Below, piece by piece: positions 8,534 to 17,389 of a DNA stretch of 64,000 bases. Position 1 is the stretch's first letter, and each line of letters starts with the position of its first letter. The notes beneath the pieces were generated by a model. The model was not told the origin of the DNA. It did not search any database and saw nothing but the letters and a program-made list of their open reading frames with translations. Origin of the DNA: an uncultured Hyphomonas sp. (lineage in GTDB: Bacteria > Pseudomonadota > Alphaproteobacteria > Caulobacterales > Hyphomonadaceae); NCBI RefSeq assembly GCF_963678875.1, contig NZ_OY787456.1:1798001-1862000 (forward strand), read 5' to 3'. Both the position numbers and the translations under genes were made by a program.

Positions 8534-10088
8534 TCCGTCCGCCTCCCCATTCGCCAATGAAAGGGCGTTGAAACGGCTTCGCCGCCGGCGTGCGGCTGAC
8601 CGGCGTTTCAAATGGTATGGCCGCATGGCCATCGGCTTTGCGCTTGCTGCGCTGACGCTTCTGCTGGCATCCATCGCCACCCAGGCCATGTCGGCAGCGA
8701 CCTATCATGTCGTGTCCTTCGATCTCGAACTCGACAAGGATAATTTCGGCGGGATCAAGACAGACGATCCGCCGCCTGTGGACAAGGTCTATGGCCTGGT
8801 CCGCGCAGACCTGCTGGCGCAGTTCCCGGAGACTGCTGGCAGTCCTGTGTTGCGCCATGATCTCGCGGCGCTGGTCACCCGGCTGGCCGTGCTGCCTGTC
8901 GCGCGGGATATTGTCAGCAAGCCACGGGATGTGGGCACTGTCCGTGAGGTCAAACTTCCCTTGTCGGACGATTTGGACCTCTACCTGAAAGGCGCCAACG
9001 CCCGGCACCTGACCGTACCGGTCGGGCGCGTCGGGACGGAGGAAGCGGACGGCGCCCTGACCTTGACCGGCGAAGATGCTTTCAAGCGCCTGCTCGCGGC
9101 GGCGTCGCTTGAGGGGCTGCAAGCGCCGGGCGAGCCCGGGACCGGATCCATCCTGATGACGGCCGGCCCGTCGACGCTCAAGGCCTCAACGCTGGACCCG
9201 TCCAGTGTGACGGGTATGCTTCTGACCGGTAACCTCGAGGATTTCCGGACCCATCCCGTGCGCGCGCGCCTGATCACGTCTCCGGAATTGGAGCGCACGG
9301 TCAGTGACCGGCAGATCGCCTGGCTGCTCGCGCTGAAAGCGGAGGGCCGGGTATCCCGCGTGCCGCACTGGAGCCTGCTGACTCATACAGACAGCACCCA
9401 GCCTGAACTTGCCGGATCGCTGGCGGCGATCATGGGGTCGCTGCTGACCCTGCTGGTCACGGCCTCGCTTGCCATTCCGGTCGGGATTCTTGCTTCCATC
9501 TATCTGGAAGAATTTGCGCCGCGAAACCGGGTGACCGGACTGATTGAGGTGAACATCAACAATCTGGCTGCCGTGCCGTCGATCGTTTTCGGTCTTTTGG
9601 GGGCGGCGGTGTTTCTCGGGGTGTTCGGCTTGCCGCGGTCTGCGCCTGTGGTCGGTGGATTGGTGCTGGCCCTGCTGATCCTGCCGGTGGTCATCATTGC
9701 ATCGCGGGCGGCTCTGAAGGCCGTGCCGCAATCGATCCGGGATGCCGCCCTTGCCATCGGTGCGTCCCGCATGCAGACCGTATTCCATCATGTCCTGCCG
9801 CTGGCGGCGCCGGGCATGTTGACCGGGGCCATTCTGGGTATGGCACGGGCGCTAGGCGAGACAGCGCCGCTGCTGCTGATCGGAATGGTCGCGTTTGTTG
9901 CGGAAGTACCGCGCGGACCGACCGACGAGGCAACCGCGCTTCCGGTGTTGATTTATTCCTGGGCGACACAGGCCGAGCGGGCCTGGGAGCCGATGACGGG
10001 CGCGGTCATTTTGATCCTGCTCGCCTTCCTGATAGCGATGAACGGCGTGGTGGTTTTCCTGCGCCGGAAGTTCGAGCGGAGATGGTGA
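8526..10088 (+). CDS. pstA: Phosphate ABC transporter permease PstA with large extra-membrane insertion
   Basis: Second permease subunit of the Pst importer. At 520 residues it is far longer than the roughly 290-residue E. coli form. An Arg-rich cytosolic N-terminus and one membrane helix (about 33-55) precede about 230 hydrophilic residues (56-288) that should lie in the periplasm. The standard core then starts at LAGSLAAIMGSLLTLLVTAS. The EAA loop is DAALAIGASRMQTVFHHVLP. N-terminal extensions (DUF3333-type) are known in alphaproteobacterial PstA. It is translationally coupled to both neighbours (8-nt and 7-nt overlaps). Confidence 0.93.
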   Translation: MSDPSASPFANERALKRLRRRRAADRRFKWYGRMAIGFALAALTLLLASIATQAMSAATYHVVSFDLELDKDNFGGIKTDDPPPVDKVYGLVRADLLAQFPETAGSPVLRHDLAALVTRLAVLPVARDIVSKPRDVGTVREVKLPLSDDLDLYLKGANARHLTVPVGRVGTEEADGALTLTGEDAFKRLLAAASLEGLQAPGEPGTGSILMTAGPSTLKASTLDPSSVTGMLLTGNLEDFRTHPVRARLITSPELERTVSDRQIAWLLALKAEGRVSRVPHWSLLTHTDSTQPELAGSLAAIMGSLLTLLVTASLAIPVGILASIYLEEFAPRNRVTGLIEVNINNLAAVPSIVFGLLGAAVFLGVFGLPRSAPVVGGLVLALLILPVVIIASRAALKAVPQSIRDAALAIGASRMQTVFHHVLPLAAPGMLTGAILGMARALGETAPLLLIGMVAFVAEVPRGPTDEATALPVLIYSWATQAERAWEPMTGAVILILLAFLIAMNGVVVFLRRKFERRW

Positions 10089-10909
10089 TGGACGGGACCC
10101 TCGGGAACGATACGACGATGGAGAAGGGCGTCCTGCCGGACGCGCCGGAAGCCTCCGTGCGCATGTCGTGCCGCAACATCAATGTCTTCTACGGCGAGAA
10201 GCAGGCGATCTATGACGTCTCGCTGCAAATTGCCGACCGGTCTGTCACAGCGCTGATCGGTCCGTCGGGTTGCGGCAAGTCCACCTTCTTGCGCTGCCTG
10301 AACCGGATGAATGACACGATTGAAGGCTGCCGCGTTGAAGGCGAGATCATGATGGAGGGGAAGGATATCAACTCCCCGGCCATCGACCCGGTCCTGCTGC
10401 GCTCCCGTGTCGGTATGGTGTTCCAGAAGCCGAACCCGTTCCCGAAATCGATCTATGAGAATATCGCCTATGGCCCCCGGATCCACGGTCTGGCCCAGGG
10501 GCGGGAGGACATGGACGAGATTGTCGAGAAGAGCCTGCGCCGCGCGGGCCTTTGGGAAGAGGTGAAGGACCGGCTCAATCTTGCCGGTACCAGCCTGTCC
10601 GGTGGCCAGCAGCAACGCCTCTGTATCGCGCGCGCCATCGCTGTGCGGCCGGAAGTGATCCTGATGGATGAGCCGTGCTCTGCGCTCGATCCGATCGCCA
10701 CGGCGCGCATCGAGGAACTGATTGATGATTTGCGAAAGCGTTACTGCATCATCATCGTGACACACTCCATGCAGCAGGCGGCGCGTGTTTCTCAGCGTAC
10801 GGCCTTCTTCCATCTCGGCTCCCTGGTGGAAGTGGGCGACACAGACCAGATTTTCACCAGTCCACGTGACCGACGGACGGAAGACTATATCACGGGACGT
10901 TTCGGATAA
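10082..10909 (+). CDS. pstB: Phosphate ABC transporter ATP-binding protein PstB
   Basis: ATPase of the Pst importer, 275 residues. It has Walker A GPSGCGKS (60-67), the PstB-typical FLRCLNRMND, signature LSGGQQQRLCIARA, Walker B VILMDEPCSALDP and the switch His in IIVTHSMQQAAR. Start is ATG 10082, inside the end of pstA; a second ATG two codons on is also possible. Confidence 0.97.
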   Translation: MVMDGTLGNDTTMEKGVLPDAPEASVRMSCRNINVFYGEKQAIYDVSLQIADRSVTALIGPSGCGKSTFLRCLNRMNDTIEGCRVEGEIMMEGKDINSPAIDPVLLRSRVGMVFQKPNPFPKSIYENIAYGPRIHGLAQGREDMDEIVEKSLRRAGLWEEVKDRLNLAGTSLSGGQQQRLCIARAIAVRPEVILMDEPCSALDPIATARIEELIDDLRKRYCIIIVTHSMQQAARVSQRTAFFHLGSLVEVGDTDQIFTSPRDRRTEDYITGRFG

Positions 10910-10915
10910 GACGCC

Positions 10916-11593
10916 ATGTCAGACCATATCGTATCAGCCTTTACCGAAGAACTTGAACGTCTGTCCGCAGACATTCTTCGCATGGGCGGCATTGTCGAGG
11001 AAATGATCGTCGATTCCTGCCGCGCCGTTCTGCACAATGACCTGGAGCTCGCAGCTGACGTGATCGAGCGCGATCCGCAGGTCGACCGGATGGAATCGGA
11101 AGTCGAACGCCAGATCGTCAGCCTGATCGCCCGGCGCCAGCCCATGGCTCACGATCTCCGCTCTGTTTTTGCTGCTCTGAAAGTATCCGGCGAGTTGGAA
11201 CGGATCGGCGACCTTTCCAAGAATATTGGCAAGCGCGCCCTGAACCTGGATGCCGCTGTCTTTCCTGCGATGCGAAGCGGCGTCGCTCGAATGGCCGGAC
11301 CGGTGTCGCGACAATTACACCAAGTGCTGAACGCTTACGCATCGGGTAATGCAGCCGAAGCGAAGGCTGTCTGGGAAACCGACGATGAAATCGACCAGCA
11401 CTATAATGCCCTGTTCCGCGAAATGCTGACCTACATGATCGAAGACCCGCGTTCGATCAGCGATGGGGCGCATATGCTGTTCATGGCGAAAAATCTTGAG
11501 CGGATCGGCGATCACTGTACCAATATTGCCGAATTCGTCTTCTTTCAGATCACGGGTGAAAACCTGGTACAGCAGGACCGCCCGAAACTTTAA
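10916..11593 (+). CDS. phoU: Phosphate signalling protein PhoU
   Basis: 225 residues with two tandem three-helix PhoU repeats. Each repeat carries a metal-binding E/DxxxD-type motif (DRMESEVERQIVSLIARRQP and LERIGDHCTNIAEFVFF). PhoU links the Pst transporter to the PhoR/PhoB pathway and restrains it when phosphate is plentiful. It lies 6 bp after pstB and 31 bp before phoB. Confidence 0.96.
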   Translation: MSDHIVSAFTEELERLSADILRMGGIVEEMIVDSCRAVLHNDLELAADVIERDPQVDRMESEVERQIVSLIARRQPMAHDLRSVFAALKVSGELERIGDLSKNIGKRALNLDAAVFPAMRSGVARMAGPVSRQLHQVLNAYASGNAAEAKAVWETDDEIDQHYNALFREMLTYMIEDPRSISDGAHMLFMAKNLERIGDHCTNIAEFVFFQITGENLVQQDRPKL

Positions 11594-11624
11594 GCACCTG
11601 AACGGTGTTTGCCAGGAGTATGAC

Positions 11625-12311
11625 ATGAAACCTTACGTGCTGATCGCAGAAGACGAGAGCGCCGTCTCGGAGCTGCTTCAATACAATCTGAAACGCGAAG
11701 ATTATGAGGTCGCTATCGCCAATGATGGTGAAGAAGCCTTGCTGATGATGGAAGAGCGGGCGCCGGATTTGCTGCTGCTCGACTGGATGCTGCCGAAAGT
11801 AAGCGGTATCGAAGTATGCCGCCGGGTGCGCAGTGGCGGTGTGAACCCGAACCTGCCGATCATCATGCTGACGGCGCGCGGTGAGGAAAGCGACCGTATC
11901 CGCGGGCTTGATACGGGGGCGGACGATTATGTCACCAAGCCGTTCTCGACGACAGAGCTGATGGCGCGGGTGCGTGCCGTCCTGCGCCGGATCCGTCCGG
12001 GCCTGCGCGATGACAAGGTCGTTGTCGGCGATATCGAGATCGACCGGGTGGAGCACCGGGTCATGCGAAATGGAAGCGACATCCATCTCGGACCGACGGA
12101 ATTCCGCCTGCTTGATTATTTCATGCAGCATCCGGGGCGTGTGTTTTCGCGCGAGCAGCTGCTGGACACGGTGTGGGGCTCTGACGTCTATGTCGAGCTG
12201 CGCACGGTCGACGTGCATGTTGGGCGCCTGCGCAAGGCGCTCCGGCAGAGCGGGGGTGACGATCCGATCCGTACCGTCCGTTCTGCCGGCTACGCGCTGC
12301 GGGCTGACTAG
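11625..12311 (+). CDS. phoB: Phosphate regulon response regulator PhoB
   Basis: 228-residue OmpR-family regulator. The receiver domain has acidic residues E9/D10, phosphoacceptor D53 (LLLLDWMLP) and Lys in VTKPF. The winged-helix DNA-binding domain (about 130-228) ends TVRSAGYALRAD. I chose ATG 11625, preceded by AGGAG at 11614-11618, since the product then begins MKPYVLIAEDE as in the family; the upstream open frame overlaps phoU. The partner kinase gene phoR is not in this window. Its stop codon overlaps that of the convergent hydrolase (CTAG). Confidence 0.96.
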   Translation: MKPYVLIAEDESAVSELLQYNLKREDYEVAIANDGEEALLMMEERAPDLLLLDWMLPKVSGIEVCRRVRSGGVNPNLPIIMLTARGEESDRIRGLDTGADDYVTKPFSTTELMARVRAVLRRIRPGLRDDKVVVGDIEIDRVEHRVMRNGSDIHLGPTEFRLLDYFMQHPGRVFSREQLLDTVWGSDVYVELRTVDVHVGRLRKALRQSGGDDPIRTVRSAGYALRAD

Positions 12312-13012
12312 AAGAGTTCTTCCAGGAACAGTTTTAGGCTGGCGAAGCTGCGCCGGTCGGCATCGGCATTATAGACAGTGCCCATGTCGGCATTGTTGGC
12401 GCCGACCGTAGTGAAGGCGTGATAGGACTGGCCATGCGCATGCATCTGCCAGTCAGCGCCAGCGTCACCCATTTCCTTCGCGATGGCCAATACGTCAGCG
12501 GGCGGGGCCATCGGGTCCAGCCAGCCGTGCTCGATCAGAACCTTGGCGCTGATCTTCGGTGACGGAATGTTGTCGGCCGGGTTGAACAGGCCGTGGAACG
12601 CAGCGACGCCGAGCAGGTCCATGCCGGCACGCGCCATGTCGAGTACGCAGAGACCACCGAAGCAGTAGCCAATGGCGGCCGCCTTGGAGGCATCGATGCC
12701 CGGCTGTGCCTTGGCGGCTGCGAGGCCGCCTGCGAGGCGCTTCTGGAGTTCGGCCCGGTCGCCGACCAGCGGGTTCATGAGGGCCTGGTTTTCCTCGACC
12801 GTCGTGCCACGCTTGCCTTTGCCGTAAACGTCCATGGCGAAAGCGGCATAGCCGAGTTCGTTCACCACACGGCCCACTTTCTGGATTTCGTTGTCGCCAA
12901 GGCCGCCCCATGCATGCGCGATCGCCACGACCGGCAGGTTTGTCTTGCCTTCGGGGGCAAGGAAGTAGCCTTCATAGGTCTGGCCATCCACGGTGTAGTC
13001 GACTGCGCTCAT
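12308..13012 (-). CDS. Dienelactone hydrolase family protein
   Basis: 234-residue cytosolic alpha/beta hydrolase. The triad is visible: C117 in GYCFGG, D166 in GWLDPMAPP and H198 in GQSYHAF. The use of Cys as nucleophile marks the dienelactone hydrolase family. The start is ATG 13012, with AGAGGA upstream on the minus strand; a longer frame to 13045 is open but lacks such a site. No aromatic degradation genes are nearby, so the physiological ester or lactone is unknown. Confidence 0.88.
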   Translation of the reverse strand: MSAVDYTVDGQTYEGYFLAPEGKTNLPVVAIAHAWGGLGDNEIQKVGRVVNELGYAAFAMDVYGKGKRGTTVEENQALMNPLVGDRAELQKRLAGGLAAAKAQPGIDASKAAAIGYCFGGLCVLDMARAGMDLLGVAAFHGLFNPADNIPSPKISAKVLIEHGWLDPMAPPADVLAIAKEMGDAGADWQMHAHGQSYHAFTTVGANNADMGTVYNADADRRSFASLKLFLEELF

Positions 13013-13163
13013 GATGAAATCCTCTCTGTCTGATGGGGCATTCATAGAGAGGCTGCACCGCGCCGATCAAGGGTGTTGGCAAGGGCAATGGTGATTAGTA
13101 TGCGGATTCTAGACTTTTTCCTTATCTCTGGCGCCATGGACAAACCCGTAAGGAGTCATTCCC

Positions 13164-14003
13164 ATGGCTAAAGACAAAAAAGCGAAAGCCAAGAAGGCCA
13201 AGAAATCCGAAGCCCGCGCGAAGGCGGAAAAGCTCGGCAAGGCCATCGAGGCACAATCGGCCGAGATGGCGCACAAGATCTGGCTTGCCGGTGTCGGCGC
13301 CTATGGCAAGGCCTATGACACGGCGATCGCGAATGCCAACTCGTTCAACAAGCAGTCGACCGAACTGTTCGACGAACTGGTCAAGCGCGGCGAGAAAATC
13401 GAGTCCGACGTGAAGACACGCTTCGCGGAAGACGAACGCGTCACCAAGGCGACCAAGACCGTTGCCAAGGCAAACGCAGCAGCCCGCCAGTTCCAGGCCG
13501 AAGCCTATGACCGTTTCGAAGCCCGTATGGAGCGCATGCGCGATCTGCTGGGCGTGCAACAGATGAACGAGCAGACCTCGAAATTCGCCTCGAAGATCGA
13601 AAAGCTCGAAGACGAAGTGGCCGAAACGGTGGCCAAGTCAAAAGACCGCATGAGCAAAGTCGACCTGAAAGCGCGTATCGCGCGCCTGTCGGCTGAAATC
13701 GAAGCCGTGGCTGGCGAAACCGGCGCGGATCTCGCCAAGACGGCCAAAAAGGCTGCCGGCAAAACCAGCAAGGCCATGAAAGCGGCCGTTGCTGTGCCGG
13801 AAGCCTCCGATGATCTTTCGCAGATCACCGGCGTTGGGCCGGCGATGGTGAAGAGACTGAACGATGCTGGCATCTACAGCTTTGCCCAGCTGGCAGCGCT
13901 GAAGAAGGCCGAGGCTGAAGCGCTCGATGCGAAGATCGGTGCGCGAGGCCGCGTGATCCGCGATGAGTGGGTGAAGCAGGCCAAGGCGCTCGCGAAGAAA
14001 TAG
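13164..14003 (+). CDS. Phasin-family PHA granule protein with C-terminal helix-hairpin-helix domain
   Basis: 279 residues in three parts. The first 26 are Lys/Ala-rich. Residues about 27-130 match the PhaI/PhaF-type phasin family (KIWLAGVGAYGKAYD at 38-52, then an amphipathic helical region), and 135-185 is predicted coiled coil. After a Lys/Ala linker, residues 216-279 form a helix-hairpin-helix-like domain (DLSQITGVGPAMVKRLNDAG, then YSFAQLAAL). It should coat polyhydroxyalkanoate granules; the Lys-rich and HhH parts could contact DNA or protein. It lies beside phaC/phaZ on the same strand, with TetR between. Shine-Dalgarno AAGGAG precedes the ATG. Confidence 0.8.
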   Translation: MAKDKKAKAKKAKKSEARAKAEKLGKAIEAQSAEMAHKIWLAGVGAYGKAYDTAIANANSFNKQSTELFDELVKRGEKIESDVKTRFAEDERVTKATKTVAKANAAARQFQAEAYDRFEARMERMRDLLGVQQMNEQTSKFASKIEKLEDEVAETVAKSKDRMSKVDLKARIARLSAEIEAVAGETGADLAKTAKKAAGKTSKAMKAAVAVPEASDDLSQITGVGPAMVKRLNDAGIYSFAQLAALKKAEAEALDAKIGARGRVIRDEWVKQAKALAKK

Positions 14004-14008
14004 GCAAC

Positions 14009-14046
14009 AAAAGGGCTGGCGGGCGGCTGTATGGTCGCCCGCCGGC
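14009..14046 (-). terminator. Terminator of the tetR gene, possibly bidirectional
   Basis: An 11-bp stem with one mismatch (14015-14025 against 14036-14046) with a 10-nt loop. On the minus strand it starts at the tetR stop codon and ends in CCTTTTGTT (14012-14009 are the T run). The same hairpin lies 11 bp after the phasin stop and may also stop plus-strand transcription, although no T run follows on that side. Confidence 0.65.
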
Positions 14047-14678
14047 TACGTCCTGTTCGCTTCGTAGTGCGTGATCATTCGGGAGAGGGCGTCGAAACCG
14101 CTTTCGCCCATATAAGGCACGATCAGGCACATCACCTGGAACACGGTCTTGTGGATCAGGGCTGCGCCTTCGAGGTTGTTCCGGTTCATCGCATCGGCTT
14201 CCAGCCAGAACGTCAGTGCCATCATGATCTGGTCTGTCAGGGCGTCCCTCAGGCGGGGGTCGATGGCCAGGACGTCGGCTTTGCCGAGATCCGCCAGGAC
14301 GTTGTGGATTGTTGTGCGCTGTTCTGCGACCAGGGTGCGGAAACGGCCGGCAAGGTCAGGATAGCGGTCCAGCAGGACGCCGAGGTTCCGGTAGAAGAAG
14401 CGGAAGTCGTAGATCTCTTCGAGGATGATGTAGAGATAGACCCAATTGTCCTCGATGGAGGTGACCCGCCCGCGGGAACCGCGCAGGATGACCCTCATCT
14501 CTTCCTCGAAGGCATCGAACAGGGCCCGGATAATCGCGTCCTTGCCCTTGAAATGGTAGTAGAGATTTCCGGGGCTGATGCCCAGCGCGTTCGAGATATC
14601 GACAGCCGTCTGCTGGGCTTCTCCTTCTTCGTTGAAGAGAAGCAGACTGACATGGAGGATACGATCGCGTGTCTTCAT
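14046..14678 (-). CDS. TetR-family transcriptional regulator, divergent from phaC
   Basis: About 210 residues from ATG 14678. The N-terminal helix-turn-helix reads TAVDISNALGISPGNLYYHF, and a helical ligand domain follows (Trp-rich NWVYLYIILEEIYDFRFFYRN). It is transcribed away from phaC, so it probably controls the PHA genes; the effector is unknown. An upstream TTG start at 14735 is possible but has no ribosome binding site. Confidence 0.9.
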   Translation of the reverse strand: MKTRDRILHVSLLLFNEEGEAQQTAVDISNALGISPGNLYYHFKGKDAIIRALFDAFEEEMRVILRGSRGRVTSIEDNWVYLYIILEEIYDFRFFYRNLGVLLDRYPDLAGRFRTLVAEQRTTIHNVLADLGKADVLAIDPRLRDALTDQIMMALTFWLEADAMNRNNLEGAALIHKTVFQVMCLIVPYMGESGFDALSRMITHYEANRT

Positions 14679-14748
14679 CGGTTTGAAGACGGAGTTTGAC
14701 ACGCAATTCTGACTATGGAACGAATTTTCTTTCAAAGTTTACAAGTAA

Positions 14749-14769
14749 CTCTTTCCTCGAATGAAAGAG
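14749..14769. promoter_or_regulatory. Perfect inverted repeat in the tetR-phaC interval, candidate operator
   Basis: CTCTTTC (14749-14755) and GAAAGAG (14763-14769) form a perfect 7-bp inverted repeat with a 7-bp spacer, the layout of a dimeric repressor site. It covers the most upstream possible phaC ATG (14761), which argues that phaC translation starts further downstream. Assignment to the neighbouring TetR protein is inference. Confidence 0.4.
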
Positions 14770-14835
14770 AAAAAAGATAAACAGGAGCCAGCGGGCGGCG
14801 AATACATGCTCTCTGGCAGTCTCGGGGAGGGACTG

Positions 14836-16524
14836 ATGACGACGCCGAAGGATGAAATCGCCCGCAGTGCGGCCGAAACGACGCTGGCCTTGAACCCGCT
14901 AATGGGCGGGATCAACCGGGAAGAATTGCTGGGCGCCGTGGCGATGATGCTGCGCTCAACCATGACGAATCCCGTCACCAGCGCAAAATCCGCGTCAAAG
15001 ATCGCGAAGGAAAACGCCGAAATCCTGCTGGGAAAGTCCAAGCGGAAGGCTGATCCGAAGGACCGCCGCTTCCGCGATCCGGCCTGGGAACACAATCCGT
15101 TCTACCGGCGTGGCATGCAGGCCTATCTTGCGACGCAGGAGCACCTGAATGATTGGGTCGCCGACCTGAAGATGTCGGACCTGGAACATGCGCGGGCGAA
15201 ATTTGTCATGGGCATGATCACCGATGCGCTGGCGCCGACCAACTCCCTGATCGGCAATCCGGCCGCGACCAAGCGCGTGGTCGATTCCGGCGGGCTGTCT
15301 CTGCTCAAGGGCCTGAAGAACGCCTACACCGATCTGACGAAGAATGGCGGCATGCCGGCTCAGGTCGACAAACGCCCGTTCAAGGTCGGCAAGAACCTTG
15401 CCGTCTCCGAAGGGCAGGTGATCTGGAAGAACGAGATGCTGGAGCTGATCCAGTATGCGCCGACAACGGAGAAGGTGCACCGTACGCCGATCCTGATTAT
15501 TCCACCGCAGATCAACAAATATTATGCGATGGACCTGTCGCCGATGACGTCGATGGTCCAGTTCCTTCTGGCCATGGAACAGCAGACGTTTGTTGTGTCA
15601 TGGCGCAACCCTCGCCGCGAGCATGCAGATTGGGGAATGCAGGACTATGTCGATAGCCTGATCCAGGCGAGCGAAGTCGTCCGTCAGGTGACGAAGTCGA
15701 AGAAGATCAATGTGTCGGGTGCCTGTTCCGGTGGCATCACGACCGCCACGCTGGCCAGCCTGTTGGCGGCGGCAGGTGATGATCGCATCAATTCGATCAC
15801 CTTCATGGTCTGTGTGCTGAACCCACAGAAGGAAGACAGCGAGCTGGGCCAGATCGTCTCAGATGGCAGCCTTGAAATTGCGCGGGCTTATTCGAAGAAG
15901 AAGGGCATCCTGAAGGGTGACGACCTTGCACGCATGTTTGCATGGATGCGGCCGAACGACCTGATCTGGAATTATGTCGTCAACAACTACCTGATGGGCG
16001 AAGACCCGGCACCATTCGACGTGCTTTACTGGAACAATGACTCCACCAACCTGCCGGCGCAGCTGCATTCCGATTATCTGGATATGGGGTTGAATCAACC
16101 CTTCGACCATCCAGGAGAATTTGAGGTGGCCGGGCACATGCTGGACATGTCGAAAGTCAAGGCGGACGCGTTTATTGTCGCTGGACTGACGGACCACATC
16201 ACGCCCTGGAAAGCCTGTTACCGTACGGCAGGATTGCTGGGCTCCAAGAATGTGGAGTTCATCCTGTCGTCCAGCGGACACATACAATCATTGCTCAACC
16301 CGCCGGGAAATCCAAAGGCGAAAATGTTCCGCAATCCGAACATTGAGGCGACCGCAGACGACTGGGCGGCTGGTGCTACGGAAGAAGCGGGCAGTTGGTG
16401 GCCAGTCTGGGGTGAGTGGCTGAAAGCTCGCTCAGGTACAGTGAAAGCTGCACCAAAAGCTTGCGGGAACGAGGCTTTCCAGCCTCATTATCCGGCACCG
16501 GGCCACTACGTGTTCGACGAATAG
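14836..16524 (+). CDS. phaC: Class I poly(3-hydroxyalkanoate) synthase
   Basis: Polymerises (R)-3-hydroxyacyl-CoA into PHA at the granule surface. The modified lipase box GACSGG holds the catalytic Cys (residue 297 from this start, 322 from the most upstream ATG). Asp lies in GLTDHITPW and His in SSGHIQSLLNPPGNPKA. The class I N-terminal domain and the W in KARSGTVKAAP-type C-terminus are present. The open frame begins at ATG 14761, but ATG 14836 has GGGAGG just upstream and avoids the inverted repeat; ATG 14806 is a third choice. phaZ follows 31 bp downstream. Confidence 0.95.
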   Translation: MTTPKDEIARSAAETTLALNPLMGGINREELLGAVAMMLRSTMTNPVTSAKSASKIAKENAEILLGKSKRKADPKDRRFRDPAWEHNPFYRRGMQAYLATQEHLNDWVADLKMSDLEHARAKFVMGMITDALAPTNSLIGNPAATKRVVDSGGLSLLKGLKNAYTDLTKNGGMPAQVDKRPFKVGKNLAVSEGQVIWKNEMLELIQYAPTTEKVHRTPILIIPPQINKYYAMDLSPMTSMVQFLLAMEQQTFVVSWRNPRREHADWGMQDYVDSLIQASEVVRQVTKSKKINVSGACSGGITTATLASLLAAAGDDRINSITFMVCVLNPQKEDSELGQIVSDGSLEIARAYSKKKGILKGDDLARMFAWMRPNDLIWNYVVNNYLMGEDPAPFDVLYWNNDSTNLPAQLHSDYLDMGLNQPFDHPGEFEVAGHMLDMSKVKADAFIVAGLTDHITPWKACYRTAGLLGSKNVEFILSSSGHIQSLLNPPGNPKAKMFRNPNIEATADDWAAGATEEAGSWWPVWGEWLKARSGTVKAAPKACGNEAFQPHYPAPGHYVFDE

Positions 16525-16555
16525 GTTCGGCAGGGTAACAGCGGAAGTATCAGGC

Positions 16556-17389
16556 ATGCCGGAAAAACGTCCACAGATCACCATGCAGGATGTCGATGGC
16601 CTCCAGCTGAGGACGGCGTTCTGGCCGGCAAAACTGGCAAATGACAACCTGCCGCTGCTGTTCTTCAATGGTATCGGAGCAAACCTGGAACTGACGCAGG
16701 GTCTGGGAGACATGTTCCCGGACCGTGACATCATCACCTTTGATGTGCCGGGTGTGGGCAAGAGCCCGGTGACGCAATGGCCTTACCGGCCGTGGATGCT
16801 CGCCCGCTGGGCCCGCAAGCTGCTGGACCAATTCCATATAGATGCAGTCGATGTGATGGGCGTGTCATGGGGCGGGGCGCTGGCCCAGCAATTTGCCTTC
16901 CAGTACCGCAATCGGGTGGGCAAGCTGATCCTGTGCGCCACCAGCGCCGGAATGACGATGATCCCGGGACGTCCGAAGTCCCTGTCCAAGATGGTGGATG
17001 CCAGACGCTACACCGATCCGGATTTCATGCGGGAGAGTTTCAGCTCGCTCTATGGCGATGCAGTGGATGGCGAAGTCGGGCGGCATATCGACAATCTGCT
17101 GCCGCCGGACCCGCGCGGGTATTTCTACCAGTTGCTCGCTTTCATCGGCTGGTCCAGCCTGCCTTTCATCCGTTTCCTGAAGATGCCATCGCTGGTGATC
17201 ATGGGAGATGAGGACACGATCGTACCGGTGGCAAATGGGCATATTCTGAAACTGGGTCTGCCGAATTCGCGTCTGCACGTTATCGAAGGCGGCGGCCACC
17301 TGTTCCTTGTGTCTCGGGCGGTCGAAACCGCAGACATTATTCGCGACTTCCTGGGTACAGAAGAAGTGTTTGCCGAAGCTGCCGCTTAG
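16556..17389 (+). CDS. phaZ: Intracellular PHA depolymerase, alpha/beta hydrolase
   Basis: 277-residue alpha/beta hydrolase. The nucleophile elbow GVSWGGALAQQFA (S104) is the form found in intracellular medium-chain PHA depolymerases of Pseudomonas, together with FFNGIGANLEL near the N-terminus. Acid GDEDTIVP and His in GGGHLFL complete the triad. Directly downstream of phaC, it would mobilise the stored polymer. A generic hydrolase role is the alternative. It ends in a 4-nt overlap with the convergent Hpt gene. Confidence 0.85.
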   Translation: MPEKRPQITMQDVDGLQLRTAFWPAKLANDNLPLLFFNGIGANLELTQGLGDMFPDRDIITFDVPGVGKSPVTQWPYRPWMLARWARKLLDQFHIDAVDVMGVSWGGALAQQFAFQYRNRVGKLILCATSAGMTMIPGRPKSLSKMVDARRYTDPDFMRESFSSLYGDAVDGEVGRHIDNLLPPDPRGYFYQLLAFIGWSSLPFIRFLKMPSLVIMGDEDTIVPVANGHILKLGLPNSRLHVIEGGGHLFLVSRAVETADIIRDFLGTEEVFAEAAA

